Shown piece after piece: positions 52,887-60,883 of a stretch of 64,000 nucleotides of DNA. A model generated the notes under the pieces. It had not been told where the DNA came from, did no database searches, and saw only the letters and a program-made list of their open reading frames with translations. How positions within the stretch are numbered: the stretch's first letter is position 1; each line of letters opens with the position of its first letter. The DNA is from CAZUXY01 sp964624235 (GTDB lineage Bacteria > Spirochaetota > UBA4802 > UBA5368), in assembly GCA_964624235.1 (NCBI GenBank), contig CAZUXY010000009.1:22497-86496 (forward strand), given 5' to 3'. The translations under genes were made by a program, and so were the position numbers.

Positions 52887-53339
52887 ATGAGAGGCCGCGG
52901 GGCATGGTGGCAGGACAGGTTCCAGGACATGGGGGCAAGGATCACCGCTCCCCGGGAAGTGGTGCTGGATATTCTGCAGAAGACGGATGACCACATGAGC
53001 GCCGCCGATGTGTATGTGGAGGCGCACCGGGTCAACCCCTCGATCGGGCTGACGACGGTATACCGGACACTGGACATGCTGACCCAGATGGGAATTGTGC
53101 AGAAGTTCGACTTCGGCGACGGCAAGGCCCGCTATGAACTGATCAACAACCCCGGTGGGAAGAAGCATCATCATCATCTCATCTGCCTGCGCTGCAAGTC
53201 CATTATCGACTATACTGAATTTCTGGACGAAGAGATCGAGTTCATCGGTAAAACACAGAACAAGCTTTCAAAAAAGTATAATTTCACTATTACCGACCAC
53301 ACTATCGGGTTTTACGGATTTTGCGAACGCTGCAGGTAG
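52887..53339 (+). CDS. fur: Fur-family metal-dependent repressor
   Basis: 150 residues. The winged helix holds T-A-P-R-E-V-V-L-D-I-L (20-30) and G-L-T-T-V-Y-R-T-L-D-M-L (54-65, recognition helix). The metal-binding part shows H-H-H-H-L-I-C-L-R-C (His94-97, Cys100, Cys103) and a C-terminal C-E-R-C (Cys146, Cys149), the structural zinc set. Fur, Zur and PerR are hard to separate by sequence, but the surrounding sites match the Fur-box consensus, so iron-sensing Fur is favoured. It probably represses itself and the downstream gene set. The ribosome site (GGGCGAGG) is modest. Confidence 0.88.
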   Translation: MRGRGAWWQDRFQDMGARITAPREVVLDILQKTDDHMSAADVYVEAHRVNPSIGLTTVYRTLDMLTQMGIVQKFDFGDGKARYELINNPGGKKHHHHLICLRCKSIIDYTEFLDEEIEFIGKTQNKLSKKYNFTITDHTIGFYGFCERCR

Positions 53340-53360
53340 GGGTATTTTTTTTGGACTTAT

Positions 53361-53379
53361 AATGAAAATGGTTTTCATT
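53361..53379 (+). promoter_or_regulatory. Fur box 3, ahead of the metallocluster gene set
   Basis: AATGAAAA-TGG-TTTTCATT is a perfect palindrome with 8-base arms and matches the Fur-box pattern. It lies between fur and the DUF5320 gene, 26 bases before the latter's ATG, suggesting iron control of the operon that starts at 53405. Confidence 0.75.
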
Positions 53380-53404
53380 TTTATTTAATATAAGGAGGTT
53401 TGAT

Positions 53405-53791
53405 ATGCCAGGCGGCGACAGAACAGGTCCTTCGGGTTACGGGCCGATGACGGGGCGCGGTATGGGTTACTGCGCGGGTTACGGCGTACCGGGCTATATG
53501 AACGCGGGTTACGGGTTCGGCTTCGGGCGCGGAAGGGGTTTCGGGGGCGGTGGCCGCGGGCGGCGGAATATGTATTACGCCACGGGTTTGCCCGGATGGG
53601 CGCGCGCTTACCCCGCTCCGGCCTGGACCGGGTATCCTGGACCGGGCTATTACGGCGAGTACACCCCGGAGCGCGAAATGGAAGGTCTTAAAACGCAGGC
53701 CGAATTCTTCCAGAAACAGATCGAAGTGCTCAACGAGCGCATCAGGGAACTTGAGGATATCGCCGCAAAGAAAGGCGAGCCGTCCAGATAA
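53405..53791 (+). CDS. DUF5320 family protein
   Basis: 128 residues. The start P-G-G-D-R-T-G-P-S-G-Y-G-P-M-T-G-R-G-M-G-Y-C is the DUF5320 signature. A Gly/Arg/Tyr-rich middle (about 25-90) is followed by a C-terminal coiled coil (about 90-122, E-R-E-M-E-G-L...L-N-E-R-I-R-E-L-E). DUF5320 genes are often found next to NifX-like, ferredoxin and MinD-like genes in anaerobes; their function is unknown. TAAGGAGG precedes the ATG. It is the first gene after Fur box 3. Confidence 0.88.
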   Translation: MPGGDRTGPSGYGPMTGRGMGYCAGYGVPGYMNAGYGFGFGRGRGFGGGGRGRRNMYYATGLPGWARAYPAPAWTGYPGPGYYGEYTPEREMEGLKTQAEFFQKQIEVLNERIRELEDIAAKKGEPSR

Positions 53792-53801
53792 GTCTCCTCT
53801 G

Positions 53802-53834
53802 CCGCCGGCGCTGATGATTAACCGGTGCCGGCGG
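53802..53834 (+). repeat. intercistronic hairpin
   Basis: CCGCCGGC (53802-53809) pairs with GCCGGCGG (53827-53834) around a 17-base loop, between the DUF5320 and NifX-like genes. No T-run follows, so it may stabilise or process the mRNA rather than end it. Confidence 0.5.
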
Positions 53835-53888
53835 TGGGATTTCACACCACGGATATACGCGGTAAAAAATGCAACCGGATGGTAAGTT

Positions 53889-54260
53889 ATGAAAATATGT
53901 GTCACGTCGGAAGGACCTGCCCTGGACAGCGCGGTGGACGCGCGGTTCGGCAGGTGCGGGTATTTTATCTTTATCGATCCTTCAACCATGCAGTTTGAGT
54001 CTTTTGAAAACGGTTCCGCGGGCGCGTCGGGCGGGGCTGGTGTTCAGTCAGCGAAATTCGTCGCCGACAAGGGCGTGAAAACCGTCCTTACCGGCAATAT
54101 CGGACCGAAGGCATTCGGGACCCTGAACGCCGCCGGGGTTGAGGTTATCACCGTCTCGGCGGGGAACAGCGTCGAGGAAACGGTACGCTCTTTCGTTTAC
54201 GGCAACAGCCGTCCGGTAAAGGACGCGACCGCCCCCGCCCACTCGGGGTTAAAGGGTTAA
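53889..54260 (+). CDS. NifX/NifB-type dinitrogenase iron-molybdenum cofactor family protein
   Basis: 123 residues. K-I-C-V-T-S-E-G (2-9), D-A-R-F-G-R-C (about 18-24), F-E-N-G and V-L-T-G-N-I-G-P-K-A (about 66-75) are the family pattern. Nif members carry iron-molybdenum cofactor precursors; stand-alone copies outside nif loci are thought to carry Fe-S or other metal clusters. No nitrogenase genes occur here. It lies inside the co-directional Fur-linked set, 4 bases ahead of the ferredoxin gene. Confidence 0.88.
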   Translation: MKICVTSEGPALDSAVDARFGRCGYFIFIDPSTMQFESFENGSAGASGGAGVQSAKFVADKGVKTVLTGNIGPKAFGTLNAAGVEVITVSAGNSVEETVRSFVYGNSRPVKDATAPAHSGLKG

Positions 54261-54264
54261 TCCC

Positions 54265-54708
54265 ATGCCGCGCGGGAGAGGATTTCGTCGTATGCGCGGA
54301 AGACAGCGCGGGTACAGGGCCCTCGGCAATGTGCCGTGGCGGGCCGGATATTTCCCCGCCGGGCAACGGTTTGCGATACCGGGACCTTTGCATCGCGCCG
54401 CGGAACTATGGCGAACTACCCTGCATAGCGTACTCGGTTTCTTTGAAAACCGGCAACCGGACATGCAGCGGCCCACATCACCGCCTTATGAGCATTCAGA
54501 CAGCGGGACTGCCCGCGCCAGGGTCAAAGCGGAAAGGCCTGTCGCATGGGTCGACACCCACGTCTGCAGCGGTTGCGGTGCCTGTGTTAATGTGTGCCCC
54601 AGGGGCGCCATCACCATGCGCGATACCGCCGTAATCGAAGCCGGCGTGTGCATCGGCTGCGGCGCCTGCGTCAGGGCATGCCCTTCAGGCGCGATATCTT
54701 TGAGGTAA
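54265..54708 (+). CDS. two-cluster [4Fe-4S] ferredoxin-domain protein with basic N-terminus
   Basis: 147 residues. The C-terminal about 55 residues form a bacterial ferredoxin domain: C-S-G-C-G-A-C-V-N-V-C-P and C-I-G-C-G-A-C-V-R-A-C-P, each a full set of cluster ligands. The N-terminal about 90 residues start with an Arg/Gly-rich stretch (R-G-R-G-F-R-R-M-R-G-R-Q-R-G-Y) reminiscent of DUF5320 tails and are otherwise not known. It may pass electrons or clusters to the ATPases downstream. The start ATG is 4 bases after the previous stop. Confidence 0.85.
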   Translation: MPRGRGFRRMRGRQRGYRALGNVPWRAGYFPAGQRFAIPGPLHRAAELWRTTLHSVLGFFENRQPDMQRPTSPPYEHSDSGTARARVKAERPVAWVDTHVCSGCGACVNVCPRGAITMRDTAVIEAGVCIGCGACVRACPSGAISLR

Positions 54709-54899
54709 CACGAGTAATTGAAATGGGATACACAGATATAAGACGCTTTCAGAGGAGCGACGGCATAGAAACCGGTATGGTCATCATCGGCATGCTTGCG
54801 CCCACGTTACGGTGCTCGACCCTGCACTGAAGAGCGATTCACCGCTCTAACAACCTCAGGCTGCAACGCGGTGAAACAATGTTGAGTAAGTGAGGAAAA

Positions 54900-55763
54900 A
54901 TGGTAATCGTGGTAGCAAGCGGCAAAGGCGGTACGGGTAAAACCACTGTGGCCACCAGCCTGGCAAATTATATCGGCGATGCACAATTCATTGACTGCGA
55001 TGTTGAAGAGCCAAACGCGCACCTGTTTTTAAAACCCGAAATAAAGGAAAGAGAAACAGTCGGACTTCCCGTGCCCGTGATCGACGAATCCAGATGCACG
55101 GGTTGCGGCGTGTGCGAAGAGGTTTGTGAGTTCAACGCCATCGCGGTCATTAAAAAGAAAGTGCTGGTGTTTCCTGAACTGTGTCATGGCTGCGGCGCCT
55201 GCGCTTATTTCTGTCCCGAGAAGGCTATACGCGAGCAAGATCGTATTATAGGCGTCGTTGAAACCGGATCAGCCGATGACATCTCTTTCATCCACGGGAT
55301 CCTCAATGTCGGGGAACCCATGTCCCCTCCGCTTATCAGAAAGGTAAAGTCCCGTATCGACCCCAATCGTAAGGTAATCATTGATTCACCACCAGGAACA
55401 TCCTGCCCGGTGGTAGAAACCGTCAAGGGCGCCGATTTCTGTCTTTTGGTAACCGAGCCTACCCCCTTCGGCCTGAATGACCTGGTGCTGGCCGTGGAGA
55501 TGGTACGAACACTGGGCGTGCCCATGGGGGTAGTGATCAATTCATGTAACATCGGTGACAATCAGGTGAGCGCGTATTGCGAACGTGAAGGTGTGCCGGT
55601 GCTGATGTCGCTGCCATGGGACCGCCGCATTGCCGAACAGTATTCGGCGGGCAGGCTTGTTTTTCAGAACCTGTGGGAATACCGCGAGCATTTCAGTAAA
55701 CTCTGGGAAAATATTAAAGCAAAGCTTTTGAAAAATGAAACAACTTACAGTAATAAGCGGTAA
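54900..55763 (+). CDS. MinD/NBP35-like P-loop ATPase with inserted ferredoxin domain (first copy)
   Basis: 287 residues. Deviant Walker A S-G-K-G-G-T-G-K-T-T (7-16), D-C-D-V-E-E-P (about 33-39), and the later D-S-P-P-G-T-S-C-P-V. A two-cluster ferredoxin domain is inserted at about 60-105 (C-T-G-C-G-V-C-E-E-V-C-E and C-H-G-C-G-A-C-A-Y-F-C-P). Such proteins are related to Mrp/NBP35 Fe-S carriers and to MinD; the inserted type is common in anaerobes, function unproven, cluster delivery likely. It overlaps the next gene by 29 bases, which points to translational coupling. GAGTAAGTGAGG lies before the ATG. Confidence 0.9.
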   Translation: MVIVVASGKGGTGKTTVATSLANYIGDAQFIDCDVEEPNAHLFLKPEIKERETVGLPVPVIDESRCTGCGVCEEVCEFNAIAVIKKKVLVFPELCHGCGACAYFCPEKAIREQDRIIGVVETGSADDISFIHGILNVGEPMSPPLIRKVKSRIDPNRKVIIDSPPGTSCPVVETVKGADFCLLVTEPTPFGLNDLVLAVEMVRTLGVPMGVVINSCNIGDNQVSAYCEREGVPVLMSLPWDRRIAEQYSAGRLVFQNLWEYREHFSKLWENIKAKLLKNETTYSNKR

Positions 55764-56595
55764 AGGGGGGACCGGCAAAACCAGCATTGCCGCCGCACTC
55801 GCGGTCCTCTCCCGTGATACGGTAATCGCCGACTGCGACGTCGACGCCGCGGATCTTCATCTTGTTCTTGATCCTGAACCATTGAAAAGCGGCGATTTCT
55901 TCGGAGGCAAAGTCGCCGCAATAGACGATACCAAATGCACGCGGTGCGGACTCTGCGAACGGCTTTGCCGTTTCAACGCTATAAAGAACTACACTGTAGA
56001 ACCGGTTTCCTGCGAAGGTTGCGGATTCTGCGCCCGGGCGTGTCCCGAGAACGCAATCGTTATGAAGCAGGCTCTCTCGGGCCGTTGGTTCATATCCAAC
56101 ACCAGGGCCGGAACAATGTCCCACGCAAGGCTCGGTACCGCCGAAGAAAACTCCGGGAAACTGGTCACTCTTGTACGCCAATTCGCGTCGAACACCGCTG
56201 AGGACAAAAGCCAACGCGGGGTTATAATCGACGGCCCACCGGGAATAGGCTGTCCCGTAATAGCCGCCATCACGGGAGCGGACCTCCTTCTGGCCGTTAC
56301 CGAACCGACGCTTTCGGGTATTCATGACCTTAAAAGGATCCTTGATGTGGCCGGGCATTTCGGCATAACGGCTGTTGTGTGCATTAATAAATACGATATT
56401 AATCCCTTCAACGCCTCCGCTATTGAAACTTACTGCGTCGAAAAGGGACTGGAGGTCGTCGGCAAGATCCACTACAACCCCGAGGTAACCAGGGCCATGA
56501 TAAAGCACATGTCCGTTGCGGAACACGATTGCGGCAATGTGACCGTTGAAGTGAAAGCGATGTGGGAACGAATTCAGGAACGCCTTGAAGAATAA
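55735..56595 (+). CDS. MinD/NBP35-like P-loop ATPase with inserted ferredoxin domain (second copy)
   Basis: 286 residues, paralogue of the gene just before. Walker A S-G-K-G-G-T-G-K-T-S (8-17), D-C-D-V-D-A-A-D, inserted ferredoxin (C-T-R-C-G-L-C-E-R-L-C-R and C-E-G-C-G-F-C-A-R-A-C-P, about 68-103), and G-P-P-G-I-G-C-P-V. Paired copies suggest a heterodimer of the NBP35/CFD1 kind, which assembles and hands on [4Fe-4S] clusters. It starts inside the previous gene and overlaps the next by 11 bases, so the set is tightly coupled. Confidence 0.9.
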   Translation: MKQLTVISGKGGTGKTSIAAALAVLSRDTVIADCDVDAADLHLVLDPEPLKSGDFFGGKVAAIDDTKCTRCGLCERLCRFNAIKNYTVEPVSCEGCGFCARACPENAIVMKQALSGRWFISNTRAGTMSHARLGTAEENSGKLVTLVRQFASNTAEDKSQRGVIIDGPPGIGCPVIAAITGADLLLAVTEPTLSGIHDLKRILDVAGHFGITAVVCINKYDINPFNASAIETYCVEKGLEVVGKIHYNPEVTRAMIKHMSVAEHDCGNVTVEVKAMWERIQERLEE

Positions 56596-56899
56596 CGCGT
56601 ACACAGACCTTGCCGGGACGGCACGCAACAGGCTGAAAGAAGTGATAGACCCAGGCACCAACGCGGACATACTGACCATGGGCCTGGTAAGAGACCTTCA
56701 GGTAAATGAAAACGGCGAGTTATCACTGGTTTTCAAACCCTCATCAACCGAATGCCCCCTGGTGGTAACGCTCGCTTTTCAAATCAGGAAGGCAATAGAG
56801 AACATTGAAGGCATAAAGAAAATTACGATTACCGTGACGGGCCACCGGTTGGCCGGCGAGGTAATGGAAATGCTTAATGACACGGGTGAGAGCGGATGA
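56585..56899 (+). CDS. MIP18/DUF59 family protein
   Basis: 104 residues starting at TTG 56585, inside the end of the previous gene. V-I-D-P (about 20-23), I-L-T-M-G-L-V and T-E-C-P-L (about 55-59) are the MIP18 (PaaD/SufT) pattern, with the conserved T-x-C-P cysteine. The family helps mature Fe-S proteins. The coupling with NBP35-like ATPases mirrors other cluster-assembly sets. The last bases overlap the ATG of the J-domain gene (ATGA). Confidence 0.85.
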   Translation: MKNNAYTDLAGTARNRLKEVIDPGTNADILTMGLVRDLQVNENGELSLVFKPSSTECPLVVTLAFQIRKAIENIEGIKKITITVTGHRLAGEVMEMLNDTGESG

Positions 56900-57429
56900 A
56901 TTCCATCGATTACTATTCCGCGCTGGAAGTCAATGAAGACGTAACCGGGGATGAAATAAAAACCGCATTTCGAAGACTCGCTTTAAAATACCACCCTGAT
57001 AAAAATCCCGGCGATGAAGAGGCCGAGCGAAAGTTTAAAGAAATAGCGGCGGCCTACGACATTCTCGCCGACCCCTCGAAGCGCAGAGAATATGACCTTA
57101 CGCGCAGGGTTAGATTCACCCACAGCGCAGACAGCTTCAACTGCAGCGGCCCGGGAGCGGCGGTGTTCGGACGCGGCATGGGATGCTGCGGCATGAAGGG
57201 CATGTTCCGCCGCTGCAGAAAGTTCAGTTATGCCTGCGTTGTGGATATCTCGCCCGAGGAGGCGCGCGTGGGCACCGAAAAACAATTCATTATGGACGGA
57301 CCCCAGGGGTATACCAGATTCTCCGTTCCTATCCCGGCGGGAGCGGAGAGCGGAGCGGTCTTACGAGTCAGCCTGCCAGGAAATGATTTTCCCTCTAACA
57401 CAATCGATATTCACATCAGGATAAAATAA
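56896..57429 (+). CDS. J-domain (DnaJ) protein with a C-terminal substrate domain
   Basis: 177 residues. The J domain covers about 4-70 with the H-P-D tripeptide at His33-Asp35 (L-K-Y-H-P-D-K-N-P-G-D). A Cys/Met/Gly-rich linker (C-S-G-P-G... G-M-G-C-C-G-M-K-G-M, about 80-110) replaces the G/F and zinc-finger regions, then a DnaJ C-terminal-type beta domain (about 115-175). It should work with an Hsp70, perhaps on the neighbouring scaffold, as HscB does for IscU. The ATG overlaps the preceding stop (ATGA). Confidence 0.88.
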   Translation: MNSIDYYSALEVNEDVTGDEIKTAFRRLALKYHPDKNPGDEEAERKFKEIAAAYDILADPSKRREYDLTRRVRFTHSADSFNCSGPGAAVFGRGMGCCGMKGMFRRCRKFSYACVVDISPEEARVGTEKQFIMDGPQGYTRFSVPIPAGAESGAVLRVSLPGNDFPSNTIDIHIRIK

Positions 57430-57583
57430 GCGGCAGCACGCTGGTTTCTGAATTTTTAAAAAATGCTTGCCACACCCCGCCCCATTCGCTCACATCTGTA
57501 TCCGTTGTTGCCGGGTATTCCGTCCAGACGGCATATACGGCAGCCGCGCACCGAACACAAAACCTTAACGCAGCAGGTGACTT

Positions 57584-57946
57584 ATGGATCTGAACAACCG
57601 TCATGTGCCGACCGACAACATGGGCCGCATGAATGATCCCGACGGCTCGGCCTTCATCAAGGGACTGTGCGGCGACACCATGGAGATGTATCTCGGCATA
57701 TCCCAGGAGCGCATTATGGAAGCCCTCTTCAACACCGACGGATGCATGTCGTCGGTCACCTGCGGGTCTGAGGCGGCAAGGCTCGCCAGGGGAAGGACCA
57801 TCCGTGAGGCGTTGAAAATTTCACCCGCCGACGTGCTCGATTCAAAAAGAGTCCCTACCACGGCGGAGATTCATTGCGCCATCCTGGCCGTGATGACCCT
57901 TCATAAGGCGATTACCGATTACCTGCTCAGGGTTGAACGGTCATAA
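57584..57946 (+). CDS. IscU/NifU N-terminal-like Fe-S scaffold protein
   Basis: 120 residues. The spacing of the scaffold residues is kept: G-L-C-G-D-T-M (Cys29, Asp31), D-G-C-M-S-S (Cys54) and I-H-C-A (Cys98), as in IscU Cys37, Asp39, Cys63 and Cys106. G-K-T-like R-G-R-T-I-R-E-A-L (about 69-77) also matches. It probably holds a nascent [2Fe-2S] or [4Fe-4S] cluster. It ends the eight-gene set, 154 bases after the J-domain gene. No cysteine desulfurase gene is seen in the window, so the sulfur source is open. Confidence 0.85.
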   Translation: MDLNNRHVPTDNMGRMNDPDGSAFIKGLCGDTMEMYLGISQERIMEALFNTDGCMSSVTCGSEAARLARGRTIREALKISPADVLDSKRVPTTAEIHCAILAVMTLHKAITDYLLRVERS

Positions 57947-58188
57947 AGGTTCAATCGTATGAGTTCAGTTTAGTATATCACGAACACCGCCGGGCATAAC
58001 GATGAATGCACCGGTTTTCGCCATGGTGATACCGGCATTGTTCCGGGCCTGGTGCTATCCCGGCCGGTACTGTGATCCTGGAAATGTAACAATCCCATAT
58101 TACCGATGGATCCCGTCTATACCTGTGCCCGGCAGTTGCCCTGACCGGTATCACGCGAAGGAATCAACCCGGTAGTTGATAATATAAA

Positions 58189-58218
58189 GGCCGTCTGAAA
58201 CACCGATTTCAGACGGCC
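58189..58218 (-). terminator. perfect hairpin terminator with an uptake-sequence-like arm
   Basis: GGCCGTCTGAAA (58189-58200) and TTTCAGACGGCC (58207-58218) form a perfect 12-bp stem with a 6-base loop. On the minus strand TTTATATT follows, so it ends the gene at 58245. The arm contains GCCGTCTGAA, identical to the 10-base neisserial DNA uptake sequence core, which often occurs as inverted pairs in terminators; here this may be chance. Confidence 0.8.
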
Positions 58219-58244
58219 CAGTATGTTTATGATACGATGCTGAG

Positions 58245-60071
58245 TTATTGATTTGTAGAACCCGGCCAGTAATAAATCCTGGTCTCCCTCTTACAGTTGT
58301 TTCTCTTTATGGTCTTTTCCAGATACGCAACGGCGGAATCCCCGATCCTGGTTATCGCGTTATTGCGCGATTTGCCGGCGGTCCGCTTCAGTTCCCTGAT
58401 CGTCGCGGCATCGTCAAGAGCTGATCCGGCCTGGACAAGCACCACCGACTTTCCGTCCATGCCGATAAGTTTCGCCCTGACCGTACCGGCCGACGGTTTT
58501 GCTCCCAGAACAATCACCTTATAATTTTCGGTCTGGACGACAGTGCCCGTGTGGCCGTTTTTACCCATTGCTTTCGCGGCGGCGTTCCCTACGACCACAT
58601 TGTATGTTCCGTCCAGATTTCTGGTTTTGAGGCCGGTCAGGCCGGGAATTTTTTTAACAGGAGCGACCGGCGGGGTCTTGGGCGTTTTTGCTTCTTTAAA
58701 CCTGCCGGAAACGGCGAAAGCCATTTCAGCTTTAGAGAAAAGCTGTTCTTTTGCCAGCAGACCGTTGTTGCCGAGCTCGGCTCCCAGCCATCTGTACGCC
58801 TCATCAAGATCCTTTTTTCGCTCATAATCTCCGTCAAAGGCGATTTCCATGACGAAAGGTTTGCCGTATTTTCCGCCTTTTCCATATTTGCCGGGATCGA
58901 TGATCTTTTTCCATATCTGGACCTCAACTTCCTGTCCCTTGTGAGGACCGGTATTTATCCAGCCCTTGTACTGTGAAGCGCGGATAAGATCGGTCTTCAG
59001 TATTCTGTCATACCCATAACGAACCAGCGGTGTTATCTGCGCGTAAGCCTTCCAGCTGTTTATTTTCAGTAAATTAACGACATCCTCTACCCTCGATTTA
59101 TAGAAATCAAATACAAGGAAATTGAAATTGATATCGGTCGCCATGTTGTAGTTGACCTGATCACCGGTGACGTCGATTTCACCTTTACTTTTAGCCAGAC
59201 GTTCCACCCTGTTCAGGTCACTGCTCCGTGATTTTTGCGTGATTTTTGACTTGATTACCTTGCTTACATCCAGACGAACCCGAAGGGACTGGTTCCTGCT
59301 TTTAAGAAAACGGTCGGCGGTATCAATGTAGTATATTTCCTTGAATTTGACTTTGTTCCTCCAGTTGATAAAGGGGGTCTTCTTGACAAATTCTTTATCA
59401 AGTTTCTTTTTCTCGCCGTCCCAGGCATGCTTGAGATCTATATTGAAATGGTATTCCACCTCTTCCATATCCTTCATGGTAACCGGCTTTGATGAGGCGT
59501 AATCTTTAAGCCATTCCATTTCAACCGACCCCTTTTTGACCTGGGGGGTGATGCTTTCAAAATAGTCGATGGCGTTTTGCAGCTGTTTCTTGTCCCGTGT
59601 GGGCCTTCTGTTGTAACGGCCGGATTTATTGTTCATGTACCATTTGCCGTTTTCAAAGAAAATTTCTCCGGCCATGCGTCCACTGGCCCCGCCGATCATG
59701 GAAGAATGCCCGTACTTTTCCTTGTAGCCCCATTCCTTCGGCTTGCCGTCGGATGGACGCATAATCCCCTTCTCGTGTTTTTTTCCCCATGGCGAGGTGG
59801 TTTCCGGAACTATTCGTAAATTTCCATCGGCGTCTATCACCCACAGGTACGTCTCACCCTCGTCGAGGTAGAGGGGATTGTCTTTATTGCCGATTTGAAA
59901 ATAGGGACTGTTGACAATCCTGTGTTCCCGGTCGGCCTCGTAGTGCTTGATATAGCTTGGGGGATACAGCGCACCGTATTTTTCGTCGAGGCCCGCGTCG
60001 TTTGCATAGCCGCCGGTTATAAAAAGAAACAACGCACCGGCAACAACGATGGTTCGGTACAATCTCTTCAT
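58245..60071 (-). CDS. large exported protein of unknown function
   Basis: 608 residues from ATG 60071, with AAGGAGGAA upstream. Sec signal peptide 1-22 (cut near Y-A). The mature protein is basic and rich in Tyr, Trp and Lys. A middle part (about 240-440) contains F-K-E-I-Y-Y-I-D-T-A-D-R-F-L-K...L-R-V-R-L-D and later F-V-M-E-I-A-F-D-G-D-Y-E, whose spacing recalls a CYTH/VTC-like tunnel fold (acidic and basic strands for polyphosphate-type ligands); this is a weak guess. The C-terminal about 110 residues hold a separate small domain after a Lys/Pro linker. The gene is alone, with its own terminator. Confidence 0.7.
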   Translation of the reverse strand: MKRLYRTIVVAGALFLFITGGYANDAGLDEKYGALYPPSYIKHYEADREHRIVNSPYFQIGNKDNPLYLDEGETYLWVIDADGNLRIVPETTSPWGKKHEKGIMRPSDGKPKEWGYKEKYGHSSMIGGASGRMAGEIFFENGKWYMNNKSGRYNRRPTRDKKQLQNAIDYFESITPQVKKGSVEMEWLKDYASSKPVTMKDMEEVEYHFNIDLKHAWDGEKKKLDKEFVKKTPFINWRNKVKFKEIYYIDTADRFLKSRNQSLRVRLDVSKVIKSKITQKSRSSDLNRVERLAKSKGEIDVTGDQVNYNMATDINFNFLVFDFYKSRVEDVVNLLKINSWKAYAQITPLVRYGYDRILKTDLIRASQYKGWINTGPHKGQEVEVQIWKKIIDPGKYGKGGKYGKPFVMEIAFDGDYERKKDLDEAYRWLGAELGNNGLLAKEQLFSKAEMAFAVSGRFKEAKTPKTPPVAPVKKIPGLTGLKTRNLDGTYNVVVGNAAAKAMGKNGHTGTVVQTENYKVIVLGAKPSAGTVRAKLIGMDGKSVVLVQAGSALDDAATIRELKRTAGKSRNNAITRIGDSAVAYLEKTIKRNNCKRETRIYYWPGSTNQ

Positions 60072-60883
60072 AGTTCCTCCTTGTTTTGCAGGCACCTGAT
60101 ATGATGCGTGATAACATGCCTGGATGTTGATTGTTTGTTATAAAAGTATATTTTACCATTCAGCATCGCATCTATTCAACGGATGATCTGCCGGATGCAG
60201 TTGTCGAAGCGAACAGGTATGCCTGAAATCTTATATCATAAAATTGACATTCCGGGTACTGAATGATCAGTATTAACAACAGCTGTTCTTCCCCTGTCAA
60301 GACATCGGGAACGCCGATACATCAAAATTGCTTATGGCATGATAATAAAATTTTATCGCGCCCGGTGTTACCCGCGCGTGTGCTTCTGAAGACTCATCAT
60401 CACACAATTCCGCCGGTGAGCATGAGACAGGGTATGCGGTGTTCTTATGAGCGGCCGTGTTATGATAAAGGCTTTTGATGGTGGAGGGAGGATCGGGGAT
60501 TACTTATCATATCTTTCGCACATTTGAGTAGAAAAAAAAGTCCTCGATCTGATAAATAAAGAGTTACCACACACTTTAAAATCAGAGGAGGACTTTGTAT
60601 GATTGATAAAGATGTACCTGGCCGGCGTGTCAGTCAGACGTGTGGAGGACATCACCGAAGCGCTCCGGGGGCGCCGTCCGGTTGAAGCGATTTAGATGAA
60701 ATTCTCTATTCTCTTTTTCTTAATTATTTTGTTATTGTATTTCATAAGTATCATATCTCATATTCAATTTATAATAACACACTTAATATATTTTCATCTT
60801 TTCCAATAAATCTCACAATATTTTTTCCACATACACCAATTTAGTATTCAAAATGATTAATTTTTTGATATTTATTTACTAAA
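60072..60883. other. 812-base region with IS remnant at the GC/AT border
   Basis: The left 500 bases are moderate in composition and hold no gene. About 60540-60695 carries the IS256-type remnant. From about 60700 to 60883 the DNA is extremely AT-rich and empty. Confidence 0.6.
60599..60695 (+). pseudogene. IS256-family transposase remnant
   Basis: ATG at 60599 with a good ribosome site (GAGGAGG) opens a frame that soon shifts; in another frame, 60612-60695 reads M-Y-L-A-G-V-S-V-R-R-V-E-D-I-T-E-A-L, a signature stretch near the N-terminal third of IS256/mutator-type transposases, ending at TAG after 27 residues. So the start and a short internal piece remain and most of the gene is lost. GC content of the piece resembles the chromosome to the left. 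Confidence 0.75.

Noticed and set aside
54724..54830. A 35-codon frame between the ferredoxin and first ATPase genes
   Set aside because: No ribosome site or recognisable sequence; more likely an untranslated spacer.
53889..57946. Nitrogenase (nif) cluster
   Set aside because: The NifX-like and NifU-like proteins are stand-alone relatives; no nifHDK, nifB radical SAM or nifE/N genes are present.
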